A stretch of DNA of 64,000 bases from Pegoplata infirma (taxonomy: Eukaryota; Arthropoda; Insecta; Diptera; Anthomyiidae), in NCBI GenBank assembly GCA_963921195.1, contig OY992541.1:14922644-14986643 (forward strand), written 5' to 3'. The notes beneath the pieces were generated by a model. It was not told where the DNA came from. It did no database searches and saw only the letters and a list, made by a program, of their open reading frames with translations. Position 1 is the stretch's first letter, and every line of letters begins with the position of its first letter. The translations under genes and the position numbers were made by a program. Shown in pieces: positions 24,395 to 34,334 of this stretch.

Positions 24395-24769
24395 GCTTAA
24401 CAGCCAACTTAGCGTATCGGTCTAGAGTGATCGTACCTAAGAGGCAGTTAATAGCAAAAACATTACAGATCATGGGTTCAATCCCTGGCGGCTGCGATCT
24501 GTTAATAATTTTCACATATCGAATAAAATTGACTATTAACTGAATAAATTTGACATTAAAAGTTTTTCTGATGATTATAATAACTGGATTATATGAAACT
24601 AGTAAAAAACGAACCAGGATGTCTTAAATTTTTAGAAAAATAAATTTTTCTTTCACACCTTTCTCAATTCAAACCATATATAACATGATTAGAAAATTAT
24701 AATAAATAATTATAATTAGAGCCTGAGCTCAACTGTCTTTACAGAAAAACAAAAAAATAAAAAAAAAAT
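24395..24769 (+). mobile_element. tRNA-like SINE, copy 2
   Basis: It starts GCTTAACAGCCAACTTAGCG, carries an A-box-like TAGCGTATCGG and a B-box GTTCAATCCC, then about 250 bp of AT-rich body ending in an A-rich tail (AAAAAAATAAAAAAAAAATA). The CAGCC near the start and GGCGGCTG after the B box could form an acceptor-like stem. The A-to-B spacing (about 65 nt) is longer than in most tRNAs but possible for a Leu/Ser-type origin. No target duplication was fixed. Confidence 0.6.
24410..24485 (+). promoter_or_regulatory. Candidate internal pol III promoter (A and B boxes)
   Basis: The A box TAGCGTATCGG at 24410-24420 fits TRGCNNANYNGG-type consensus loosely. The B box GTTCAATCCC at 24476-24485 matches GWTCRANNCC. 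Only this copy has both. Confidence 0.55.
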
Positions 24770-26832
24770 AGTTTGATTTTTTTAATCCAAAACTTTTTTG
24801 TCAAATCGGGCCATTTTTTTGACTCAAAAGAAAGCTTATATGTTTTTCCCACCTAATTCTTCGTCGCCTCAAATATATTTTTGCTTCACCAACAAATTTC
24901 CGCTAGAACGGCATCACGCGACTTTTCTCAAGATATCTGATATGGTGATCACGGCCAAAGTATACCAATACCAAAACAAACTAAGCAGTTTGGTATTTGA
25001 GCGAAATCGGTTCAGTTGTTCAAAAGTTTTGAGCGAAATCGGTTCAGTTGTTCAAAAGTTATGAACAAAAATGTAAGAACACCTCGAAAATTGTGGTATA
25101 TTCAAAATAACCTAAAAACACAAAATGCTTTCATTCGGCTGCTGGTTGACACATGTGAACAGAATTGATCACCGAATGGTATTTAAACAAGTACAAACAT
25201 ATTTTTTTACAAAAAAAAAATATTTTCGTCGAATTTTTTTTACCAAAATTTTTTTTTTGTCGATTTTTTTTTTTTAATGTTTGTTTTGCTTTTTAGCAAG
25301 TAAACTTTTTTACATTGTGGAGGGAGGGTATTAATACAAAAAAAAAAATAAAAAAAAAATTTGAATACTTTAAAATTTTTAAGCATTTTCTATATGCTGG
25401 ACGAACTTTCTGTCTTTGACGTGCCCTAGTAAAATTTGATGCAGAAAATATTTGTAAAACATTTTAACCCTCTAACTGCCTTTTTTATAGACTTTTTTGT
25501 ATTTCTTTTAAAAAAGGACAAAAATGACCCTTTAAAACGGGAGCTAGAGGGTTAATTTGGCCAAAGAAAAGAATCAGCATAAAATTGTATAAAACACATC
25601 AGAACATCATTTTTAGCTAAAAGTATATTTGCACTGTTTTTTGTCGATATTTTTTAACACTGCTTTGGTAAAAAAAAAATAACAAATATTGATTATTTAT
25701 ACTTGACCCTTTTTAAGCACTTTGCGCATGTCGCACAAACTTTGACCATTTGACAACCCCTAGTGAAATTTTATGAGGAAAATGTGTGTAGAACATTTTA
25801 ACCCTCTAAATGGACGTTTTATTAGACTTCTGTGTTTAGTTTTTGAAAAAGGACTAAAATGACCCCTTAAAATGGCAGTTAGAGGGTTAAAATGTTCTAA
25901 GAAAAGAACCGTCATAAAATTTTACTGAAGACAAACGCCTTTGATAAAAAAATGAAAACTTCAGTGGGCTATAAAAAAGAAATCCGAACTGACTTTGCAA
26001 AGCCCTTTGGTGATTTTGTCCATTTGATGGTCTACTTTTATATGGCGTTGAAGCCATTGAGGCTCAATGCGATGACCCAAAATTTGTTGCACAGTGATAT
26101 CAACCAACTATACGTCATTTGAGTCACTTCAAATGAATATACAAACAACAAGCAGTACTTTTTCTTTATTTGCAATTTACCGACCACCTTCTCTTAATAA
26201 GAACAAATTTATTGAAGAAATAGATGAAATGCTTAACACTGTAAGTAAACAACAAAATATTATATTGGTGGGAGATATGAACATTGATCTCAATAAAAAC
26301 AAGTAGAAAAATTAAGTTCGACTTGGTCGAATCTATGAATACCCTCCACAATGTCATCTGATAGTAATTTTCTAAAAAAATTTAAAAAAATTGCATCACA
26401 AATTTTTTATTAGAAATATACCTATTATTTTGAGTAAAACTTTTTTTTAATCAATCAAATTTTTTTGAGTGTAATTTTTTTTTTGACTGTCAGCATTTTT
26501 TTGAGTGTGACATTTCATTAAAAAAAAATTGTGTATACATTTTTTTTTGAGTGTAACATTTTTTTTAATGTAAATATTTTTTTTAGTGTATAATTTCTTT
26601 GAGTAACAAAATTACTTTGTAAAATATTTTTGTTGTTTTATACCTATATGCAATACATAAAAAAAATAATTCACATATTTCCCACTTTTTATTTTACTTC
26701 ATTTGATTTTTTTTTTCCAAAAATTCTTACTATACACCGTTACATACAGTTACAAAAACAATAACAAATATTTACTTGTCTAACAACTAAACTGCACCCC
26801 ACGACAAGACAACAAACAACAACAAGTTTTAA

Positions 26833-28020
26833 CAAGTAGAAAAGTTAAATTCGACTTGGCCGAATCTATGAATACCCTCCACAATGCCCTTTTTAAGTGA
26901 TAGTAAATTTTCTAACGTGAAAAAAATAAAATTTTTGGTTAGAAATATTTTACTTTCTGTAAAAAATTTTTTTTTTTATTAATTTTTGAAAAAAAAAAAA
27001 AATACTAATTTTTTTTGAGTGTAAAATTTTTTTTGAGTGTATTTTTTTTTTTGTTTTAGTGTAAAAAAACTTTTTTTGTTAATTTTTGAAAAATAAAAAA
27101 AAATAATTTACCAATTTTTTTTTGAGTGTAAAATTTTTTTTTAAGTGTAAACTTTTTTTTGGTTAGAAATATTTTATTTTCTGTAAAAAAACTTTTTTTT
27201 ATTAATTTTTGAAAAAAAAAAAATACTAATTTTTTTTTTTGAGTGTATTTTTTTTTTTTTTTTGTTTTAGTGTAAAAAAACTTTTTTTGTTAATTTTTGA
27301 AAAAAAAAAAAAAAAATTTACCAATTTTTTTTTGAGTGTAAAATTTTTTTTGAGTGTAAACTTTTTTTTTAAGTGTATTTTTTTTTTGGTTTAGTGTAAA
27401 AATATTTTTGTGTGACAAAAATACCTTTTAAAATATTTTTCTGACTTACAAATGTTTTTAAAACATGTTTAACGGGTTTTCAACACGTGAATTTAAGGTG
27501 AACTAATCTGAAATTTACGGTTTTGCTAATAACTTTTGAACCGCCAGACCGATTTGGCTGAAATTTAAAACAAACCGGACCAGAGGAACGGTAAATATAT
27601 ATGCCACACTTCAGCACCCTCAGAATTGCCGTTCGAAAGTTACAGTGTGTTTTATCTCGTAAATTCCAGAAAATCCCTTGCCGAAATTCACTCACTTGCT
27701 TATAACTTTTGAACCACTGGACCGATTTCGCTGGATTGCAATACCAACCTGACCAGGTAAATGTCCAACATATATGCCAAACTTCAGGAGCCTCCGTAAA
27801 GTCTTTCAAAAGTTAGCGTGTTTTCAACAGACAGACAGACAGACAGACGGACAGACGGACGGACGGACGGACGGACGGACGGACATCGCTAGATCGTCTT
27901 AAAATCGATCGAGGATCATGAAAATATATACTTTATGGGGTCCTAGACCAATATTTCGAGGTGTTACAAACGGAATGACAAACTTATATATACCCTCTAT
28001 CACTAGAGTGGAGGGTATAA
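26833..28020 (+). mobile_element. DINE/SGM-like element D3, nested in D2
   Basis: A second complete copy with the same 5' CAAGTAGAAAAGTTAAATTC and 3' AGTGGAGGGTATAA. The unoccupied form of its target is seen in the sister copy at about 50804-50825 (AACAAGTTTTAAAAAAACTG), which proves the nesting. The 109-codon minus-strand frame at 27480-27809 is a by-product of the repeat, not a gene. Confidence 0.8.
27827..27884 (+). repeat. (GACA)n/(GGAC)n microsatellite in D3
   Basis: ACAGACAGACAGAC passes into ACGGACGGACGGAC, a hallmark internal block of this element family. Confidence 0.9.
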
Positions 28021-28408
28021 AAAACTGGTATTTCACCATGCTTTTACAACTTGTTTAACGAGTTTTCAACAGTTAAAGGTGAAACAAATCTGAAATTCAG
28101 TGCTTTGCTTATAACTTTTGAACCACTAAACCGATTTTGCTGAAATTTAAAACCAAACAGCCTTGGGGAACAACAAATATATATGCTAAGCTTCAGCCCC
28201 CTCAGAATTGTCTTTCGAAAGTTATAGTAGTTTTAATCTTGCAAATTCGAAAAATACCCTTGACGAAATTTACTATTTTGCTCATAACTTTTGAACCACT
28301 TGACCGATTTCGCTGGAATGCAATACCAACCTGACCCGGTAAATGGAGAACATATATGTCAAACTTCAGGAGCCTCCGTAAAGTCTTTCAAAAGTTAGCG
28401 TGTTTTCA

Positions 28409-28463
28409 ACGGACAGACAGACAGACAGACAGACGGACGGACGGACGGACGGACGGACGGACA
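28409..28463 (+). repeat. (GACA)n/(GGAC)n microsatellite in D2
   Basis: Same composition and position relative to the 3' hairpin as in D3. Confidence 0.9.
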
Positions 28464-28871
28464 TCGCTAGATCGACTTAAAATCGATCAAGGATCATGAA
28501 TATATATACTTTATGGGGTCCTAGACCAATATTTCGATGTGTTACAAACGGAATGACAAACTTATATATACCCTCTATCACTAGAATGGAGGGTATAAAA
28601 ACTTCATAACAAACCACTACATTGATACGCTATTGGCAAATGGATTGCAACTCTTAATTAATGATACCACAAGAGAGGATCTAAATAGGAACACGTGCAC
28701 TAATATTGATCATCTCTTTTTAAGAAATAGAAACATAAACACAAACGCATATGCAGGAATTATAAAAACAAATATTTCCGATCACTTTACCCTTGTATGT
28801 TGTCTCTTAGAAAACGAAATGCTACCAAATCCTACAGAAAATACACCAAATAAAAGAGTATGCAATAATAA

Positions 28872-29737
28872 CCCTGCAAAAAAAGTCATTACCACTTCTC
28901 AGTGGAGTGCTTTAAAACTATAACAAATGTAATGAAATACAACAAAAATAACAAAAAACACAAGACAAAAACACACAAACAGTTTTTTCTACTCCAGAAT
29001 ATATAGATATTCAGCACTTAACTCATTACCTATCGCGACACCTCCATACAAATGTAAGTAGATATTCAGTAGATAAGAACTGCTCCGTGGAAGTAGTTGG
29101 AAGTTGTTTGAAAGCTCGAAGTACTTCTTATCTACTGAATATCTACTTACTTTTGTATGGGAGTGTCGCGGAAGGTAATGAGTTAAGTGCTGAATAACAA
29201 CTTTTTATGGAGTAGAAAAAACTCTTTGTAAAAAAAAATTTTGTTCTGGCGTTTGTTTGTATACACACACACATAGAATAACAGAAATATAATTATTTGG
29301 TGGAAGAAAAATAAATTTTTCCTGAAATTTATTTTTTTTTCGGTTAAACATAAAACTGCTTTGGTTTTTTCACTGATATTTTTTTGATACTTGTTTTTTT
29401 ATAATAATTGGCGGTAAATTATATTTTCCTTTCTTTTTTTTGTGTACTTTTCTTATAATTTTGCAATACACAGATGTGTTTCATAAACAAAATCAACCCC
29501 TTTTTTTGTAAATGACTGGCAATGCCAAAGCAAAAAAAAAATACTCACGAGAGAGCAAAGCCAAGAAAATAGAATTGATTCTATTCTGGCTTTGAAACGC
29601 TAGCGTTGGCTTTGAATTTTGTTCTACATACAAAATGTATGGGAACAAGCAAAATTCAAGGCCAACGCCAGAATTGTAATTGCACACATAGTTTTAAAGC
29701 ACTCCAAATAGAAGTACTCCGCACTTTTTTTGCTGGG
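28872..29737. mobile_element. CCCAGC-ended TIR element 4, in LINE A ORF2
   Basis: The left CCCTGCAAAAAAAGT and right ACTTTTTTTGCTGGG pair as inverted repeats. Further in, GGAGTGCTTTAAAACTAT (28904-28921) matches its complement at 29688-29705. AA flanks both ends, and removal rejoins LINE codons (RVCNN + KVNNQ). It contains a fold-back MITE (28981-29223) and a second hairpin (about 29597-29675, CGTTGGCTTTGAATTTTG and complement). Confidence 0.75.
28981..29223. mobile_element. 243-bp fold-back MITE
   Basis: The ends AGTTTTTTCTACTCC (28981-28995) and GGAGTAGAAAAAACT (29209-29223) are perfect inverses. Almost the whole element folds back (for example TTCAGCACTTAACTCATTAC and its complement). The central loop is near AAGTAGTTGGAAG. 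No clear target duplication. Confidence 0.85.
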
Positions 29738-29986
29738 AAGGTAAATAACCAGATACGTACAACCCAATGGCACGAATTAAATAATTTAACAGATGCAAAT
29801 GACATGTTTAACTCCATATGCAATAAATTTAAAAACGTCTATAAAAACTCAGAAATAAACAATACACTAAAAAAGAATCGAATCACAAACCCGTGGATGA
29901 GTGAATACTTGATAAAATGTTGTCAAAATAGGGATAAACTTTATAAAAAATGGTATTTATGTAGAAACAATAAAGATTATGAAAAA

Positions 29987-30851
29987 TTTATTTTTATTTT
30001 TTTGCATTAAAAATACAAAAAATGTTTTATTCGGTCTTTATATATTTACATATATATTTAGAGTTTTATTCTAGTTCAAGACCAACAAAAAAAATCTAAT
30101 TATGATATTCTCATAACAGATTATTTATTTATTTATTGCTTTAAAAAAGTTGGTCATCTCATGGTTTATTGTATAGCTATTTCACCCGTACCAAGGGATT
30201 TTCAACAATATTTAGAGAATCATTCCTAATTGACTTGCACAAATATAAACCTTATATGCACCACAGTACCTCATACTTAATGAGAATCACCATGCTGTTG
30301 TATCATACAGGTCTAAATCTTGTCTTGCAATTAGAAAATAACCAACGATTTTAAAGCAATGATTTACATTGAGACACTCTTTGAGTACCATCAATATAGT
30401 TGTTGGTAGTATTTGTATAAATACCAACCAACTGTTTTTTATCCCAGTAAACATTTTAGTTTACATGGAAAAGAGTCGTACTAAACTTTTTGTCAATTTA
30501 TTTTTATTTTTTGCATTAAAAATACAAAAAATGTTTTATTCGGTCTTTATATATTTACATATATATTTAGAGTTTTATTCTAGTTCAAGACCAACAAAAA
30601 AATCTAATTATGATATTCTCATAACAGATTATTTATTTATTTATTGCTTTAAAAAAGTTGGTCATCTCATGGTTTATTGTATAGCTATTTCACCCGTACC
30701 AAGGGATTTTCAACAATATTTAGAGAATCATTCCTAATTGACTTGCACAAATATAAACCTTATATGCACCACAGTACCTCATACTTAATGAGAATCACCA
30801 TGCTGTTGTATCATACAGGTCTAAATCTTGTCTTGCAATTAGAAAATAACC
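29987..30851 (-). mobile_element. Retroposed insert with a tandemly repeated ~355-bp unit
   Basis: The 11-bp target duplication ATTATGAAAAA is at 29976-29986 and 30852-30862, and its removal rejoins LINE A codons (KDYEK + EYKK). The insert begins with TTTATTTTTATTTTTTT, that is, an A-rich tail on the minus strand, which points to target-primed reverse transcription. A unit of about 355 bp occurs at 29987-30344 and again at 30494-30851, separated by about 150 bp. I found no A/B boxes or ORF that identify the parent. The frames at 30169-30354 and 30677-31051 arise from this duplication and are not genes. Confidence 0.65.
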
Positions 30852-32919
30852 ATTATGAAAAAGAATATAAAAAATATAGAAATATAGTGAACAAAAAATT
30901 GAATTACGCAAAAAATAATTATTATAAAAATAAGTTCTTTGAAAATAGAAGTATCATACGATTAACGTGGAAACTTATAAACGAAATTATCGGTAAGAAA
31001 TCAAATAATGTCGATGAAACAATAATTAAAATTTTAAAAACCAAAATCTAACGGACATATGTAACAATTTTGCAATAAATTTCAAAGAAAACGTCAACCA
31101 AATCTTACATAATTGTCAAATCAAAACAATAAACAACATTTCAAATGTTCTCCAAAATTCCATATATTTAACAAATACTAGCGAGGAAGAAATTTTTAAC
31201 ATCCTAAACACACTTAATGTAAATAAAAGCGCCGGATTTGATGAAATAAGAGCAATAGATTTAAAAAACGACGCAATTGAAATGACCCCGATTATAACGA
31301 AACTTATAAACCTTATAATTGATACTGCGACAATCCCAGATATGTTTAAAGTATCAATAATAAGACCAATTTACAAAAGTGGCAAAAGATCTGAAATCAA
31401 CAACTACAGACCAATCGCAATTCTACCAGTCATTGAAAAAATCATGGAAGAAATTGTGTGTAAAAGACTTACAGAATTTATTATCAAAAACAATATTATT
31501 AGCAACAATCAATTTGGTTTCCAAAAGGGAAAAAATATTAATAAACTACTTGGCAATTTTTCAAATTTTATCAATGAACAACTTACAATTAGTAAAAACC
31601 ATCACTGTCTTACGCTATACATAGATTTTAGTAAAGCATTTGACACTCTTTGCCATACTAAACTTTTACAAATGCTCGAAAAAATCGGAATAAGAGGGAA
31701 TCGTTTAGAGTGGTTCAAAAACTATCTAAATCTAAGAAAGTATTATGTAAAAATATCAACAAAATTAAGCAGTGAAACGAATTTTAACTATGGCGTTCCA
31801 CAAGGTTCAAAATTGGGACCAATACTTTACATTATATATGCAAATGATTTAATGAAAATTCTTGATATGAGCAAAACCTTTGCGTATGCAGATGATACTG
31901 CGATTGTTGTAGCTCACAAAAATATTGAAAACGCTAAACAGATAATGCAACACCAACTGAATATAGCAACTAGATGGTGTCATGATCACGGTCTTGTAAT
32001 AAATGCTTCAAAAACTTAAGTCATGCATATTAAACCACCCCATATACTATATACAGACATAGACTTAACATATCATGAAACGAAATGTTTACACAAAAAC
32101 AAATTACACGACCTTGTATGCGACAGTGGTCAATGTTCTACTATAATCGAACTTGTGAATACATACAAATATCTAGGAGTACATGTCGATCACAATTTTA
32201 CTTGGAATGTGCATATAGATGAAGTAAGAAAGAAAATGAGGAAAGCTGCGTATATGCTACACCAACTAAAAAACTGTTCTAGTAATGCTGTGCTACGGCA
32301 AGCTTATTACTCGCTTGTGGAATCATATACATATACGCCATGGAATAACGGCTTGGGGAAACTCAAAACATTGTAGAATCCTACAAGAGACCCAAAACAA
32401 GCTCCTTAAAATACTCAAAAAAAGAAACACAAAAACGATACAAACCAATAATACAACTATACAAACTATTGTAACAAATGTGAACAACATCACAACAAAT
32501 ATCGGAAGCAATACTAACAACAACATACCAGAAAACAACTCAGCCAACAACATTCATCAAACCAATAACATAAACAATGAAAGCACCGATAACAACACCC
32601 ACAACAATTTCAACACCGAAAATGCACTAAATAATAATAACAACATCTCAAGAAACAATCCAACAACAGCAACAACAACAAATGTCAACAACAAAAAAAT
32701 AGCTACTGAAGAACTTATATTGAATGTTAAAAGTATCTTTTATACGACATTAGCCATCGAATTTTACAACGATGCCAGATTTCTACACAAGATAGACCAT
32801 AAATACAACACCAGAAGAAAAGCTGATGGAAGATACAACGTCCAGAAGTTTAAAAACTACTATTTTTAATATGATGCCACCAGACAACATAAATACTACT
32901 AACACAAATAAAATAACAA

Positions 32920-32984
32920 CAAGTAGAAAAGTTAAATTCGACTTGGTCGAATCTATGAATACCCTCCACAATGTTATCTGATAG
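32920..32984 (+). mobile_element. 5' end of DINE/SGM-like element D4, split by LINE C
   Basis: CAAGTAGAAAAGTTAAATTC through CCTCCACAATG and TTATCTGATAG. The element continues at 50297 after LINE C; ATCTGATAG (32976-32984) is the left copy of the LINE C target duplication. Confidence 0.8.
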
Positions 32985-33057
32985 TTGAGTTGAGTTGAGG
33001 GTGGGTTGTACAAGCCTAAAAATAAGTAAATTTTTCTAGGCAAGTCCATGGCGCTCA

Positions 33058-34240
33058 CACTGAGGGAATAAATCGTAGTCAAATCAAAAATTTTCATACT
33101 CATTTTTAAAATCCGCAAATTTTTAAAAAAAATTTTAATAATGAAGTTGAACTTTTTAAAATCTAAAATGTTTCGGCCTCAATTTTAAAATTTTGCTTTT
33201 TTGAATTAAGTATTCAAGAACTCATTTATATTTCATGGTATCGCCATGTTAAAAATCGTCATTTTGATTATAAACATTTTAAATATGAGATTTAAACCAT
33301 TTTTACAATGACGCTTTGAAAATAATTAATTATAATTAAAAATTATCGTGGTGTGCCATTATTAAAAAAAATTTTCCATATAAAAGTTTAAAAAGTTAAT
33401 AAATAAGTAATTAAATTAAAAGAATAAAAAAAAATTGAGTAAAAAGTGAAGTGTCAAAATAAAATTCAAAACAGTGAAAAGAAAAAGATTTTAAAGAAGT
33501 CGAAAGTTATATGGAGTCCAGGAGGGGATCATCAACTTGAAATGACCACCAGGAATATGTTCTTTACATTATTGGGTTTCTTTTTCAATGCCGTCGCTGC
33601 TCTTACGAAAACACCTGTGTGTATTTACAATTTTTTTTAAAGAAACCCAAAGAAAAGCTAAATTGTGAACTTTTGGGATATTTTTGGCCTATTTCCAAGG
33701 GTTATTTTTATAACTTAATGGAGATGGGCTATTGCAATATTATTAAAATATTTGCAAAATTTATATTATATTAAAGCACCACGAAAAGATAAAATTTAGC
33801 AAATTTGTGGGCATCTTGAAAAATGCTTGAAAGGGTGGTGTTTTCTTTAAAGCAGCAACGATATACAAATTATATAACACAAATGTACCTTTTTAATAAA
33901 AAAAATATACATATGTATAAAAAAATTGAGTTGTTTTATTTCAAAAGAAAATTTTAAGAGATAAGTATAAAAAAATTATATATTTATAATGGTCAATTTT
34001 AAATTAAACATGACTATCACTTTAATTTGATTATAAACACCTTTGATTTGAACATGAAACATATTCAAATCACAGTTCTTTCATTTCAGTTTTAAAATGT
34101 TGTTTATTTCTCAAGTCATATTAAAAGTGTCCATGAAGATTTTCAAATTGAGAAAAAACAAAGTTTGTTGACTTTTGTCACTGTTTTATTTTCAATATGA
34201 GGTTGTTTTTGCTTGATTTGAAAATTTTTTTTTCTTAGTG
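33058..34240. mobile_element. Probable TIR insertion in LINE C 3' UTR
   Basis: The left CACTGAGGGAATAAA and right TTTCTTAGTG are imperfect inverses, each bordered by CA (33056-33057 and 34241-34242). Inner TCAAATCAAAAATTTTC and its near-complement near 34215 support pairing. The interior is AT-rich with no convincing ORF; the 64-codon frame at 33446-33640 has no motif. Confidence 0.5.
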
Positions 34241-34334
34241 CAGACTTAAAATAGTCCATTGTACCGTACCCTGAAAAGAAAGATTAAGTAAAGGTGATAA
34301 AAGGTTGAGAAGAAAAAGAAAGAAAAGTGCTTGT

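Larger units (their letters stand above)
21482..26096. mobile_element. 4.6-kb CACTG-ended fold-back element in LINE A endonuclease
   Basis: The terminal CACTGTGCAACAA at 21482 is matched by TTGTTGCACAGTG ending at 26096. The duplication ATA is at 21479-21481 and 26097-26099; removal rejoins the LINE frame (HHKI + STNYTS). Outer inverted arms span about 21482-22280 and 25345-26096. Inner inverted arms of DINE-like sequence lie at about 22417-22780 and 25000-25345. CACTG ends with a 3-bp duplication suggest the CACTA/CMC superfamily. No transposase of that type remains. The centre holds a duplicated SINE and a hAT-like remnant. Confidence 0.75.
26300..28600 (+). mobile_element. DINE/SGM-like element D2, in LINE A endonuclease
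   Basis: The 5' end CAAGTAGAAAAATTAAG is followed by TCGACTTGGTCGAATC and GAATACCCTCCACAATG. The 3' end is CCCTCTATCACTAGAATGGAGGGTATAAAA, whose hairpin and subterminal inverted match (CCCTCCA/TGGAGGG) are typical of Helentron-associated DINE elements. The body has degenerate cores of ATAACTTTTGAACC...GACCGATTT and the (GACA)/(GGAC) microsatellite. There is no target duplication, as in Helitron-type insertion. LINE codons rejoin (DLNKN + FITNHY). It contains D3. Confidence 0.75.
21174..32868 (+). pseudogene. LINE A ORF2 (endonuclease and reverse transcriptase), broken
   Basis: ORF2 would nick target DNA and reverse-transcribe the element RNA. Pieces: 21174-21481 (endonuclease start, LNIRSLRTNF, LVETNINDN, then GRGGGIAIYV after a G-run frameshift); 26100-26299 (FAIYRPPS, ILVGDMNIDL); 28601-28871 (NIDHLFLRN, catalytic SDH in TNISDHFTLV); 29738-29986 linker; 30852-32868 reverse transcriptase (IDFSKAFDTL, GVPQGSKLGPILY, FAYADDTAIV). 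Breaks include a frameshift at about 31050, a stop at 32017-32019 (ASKT then stop), and another shift at about 32370. The C-terminal part carries an unusual Asn/Thr-rich stretch (about 32430-32695). There is no RNase H domain. Confidence 0.8.
17870..32919 (+). mobile_element. LINE A, two-ORF non-LTR retrotransposon shredded by nested insertions
   Basis: The pieces in order are: probable 5' UTR (about 17870-18077), ORF1 from 18078, ORF2 from 21174 to 32868, and a short 3' region up to the DINE element at 32920. ORF1 has PHD-type Cys clusters and an RRM-like domain; ORF2 has an AP-type endonuclease and a reverse transcriptase without RNase H. This organisation belongs to the CR1/Jockey side of LINEs. 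At least seven insertions are mapped, most with target duplications that restore the reading frame when removed. The 5' limit is approximate. Confidence 0.8.

Noticed and set aside
24410..24485. A functional tRNA gene
   Set aside because: A and B boxes are present, but no cloverleaf with a proper anticodon arm is visible and the A-to-B spacing is long; a SINE fits better.
27480..27809. 109-codon minus-strand ORF
   Set aside because: Lies wholly in DINE D3; sister copies do not keep the frame.
30169..31051. Two ORFs sharing the same N-terminal 54 residues
   Set aside because: Caused by the direct duplication inside the 29987-30851 insert; the second merely runs into LINE A codons.
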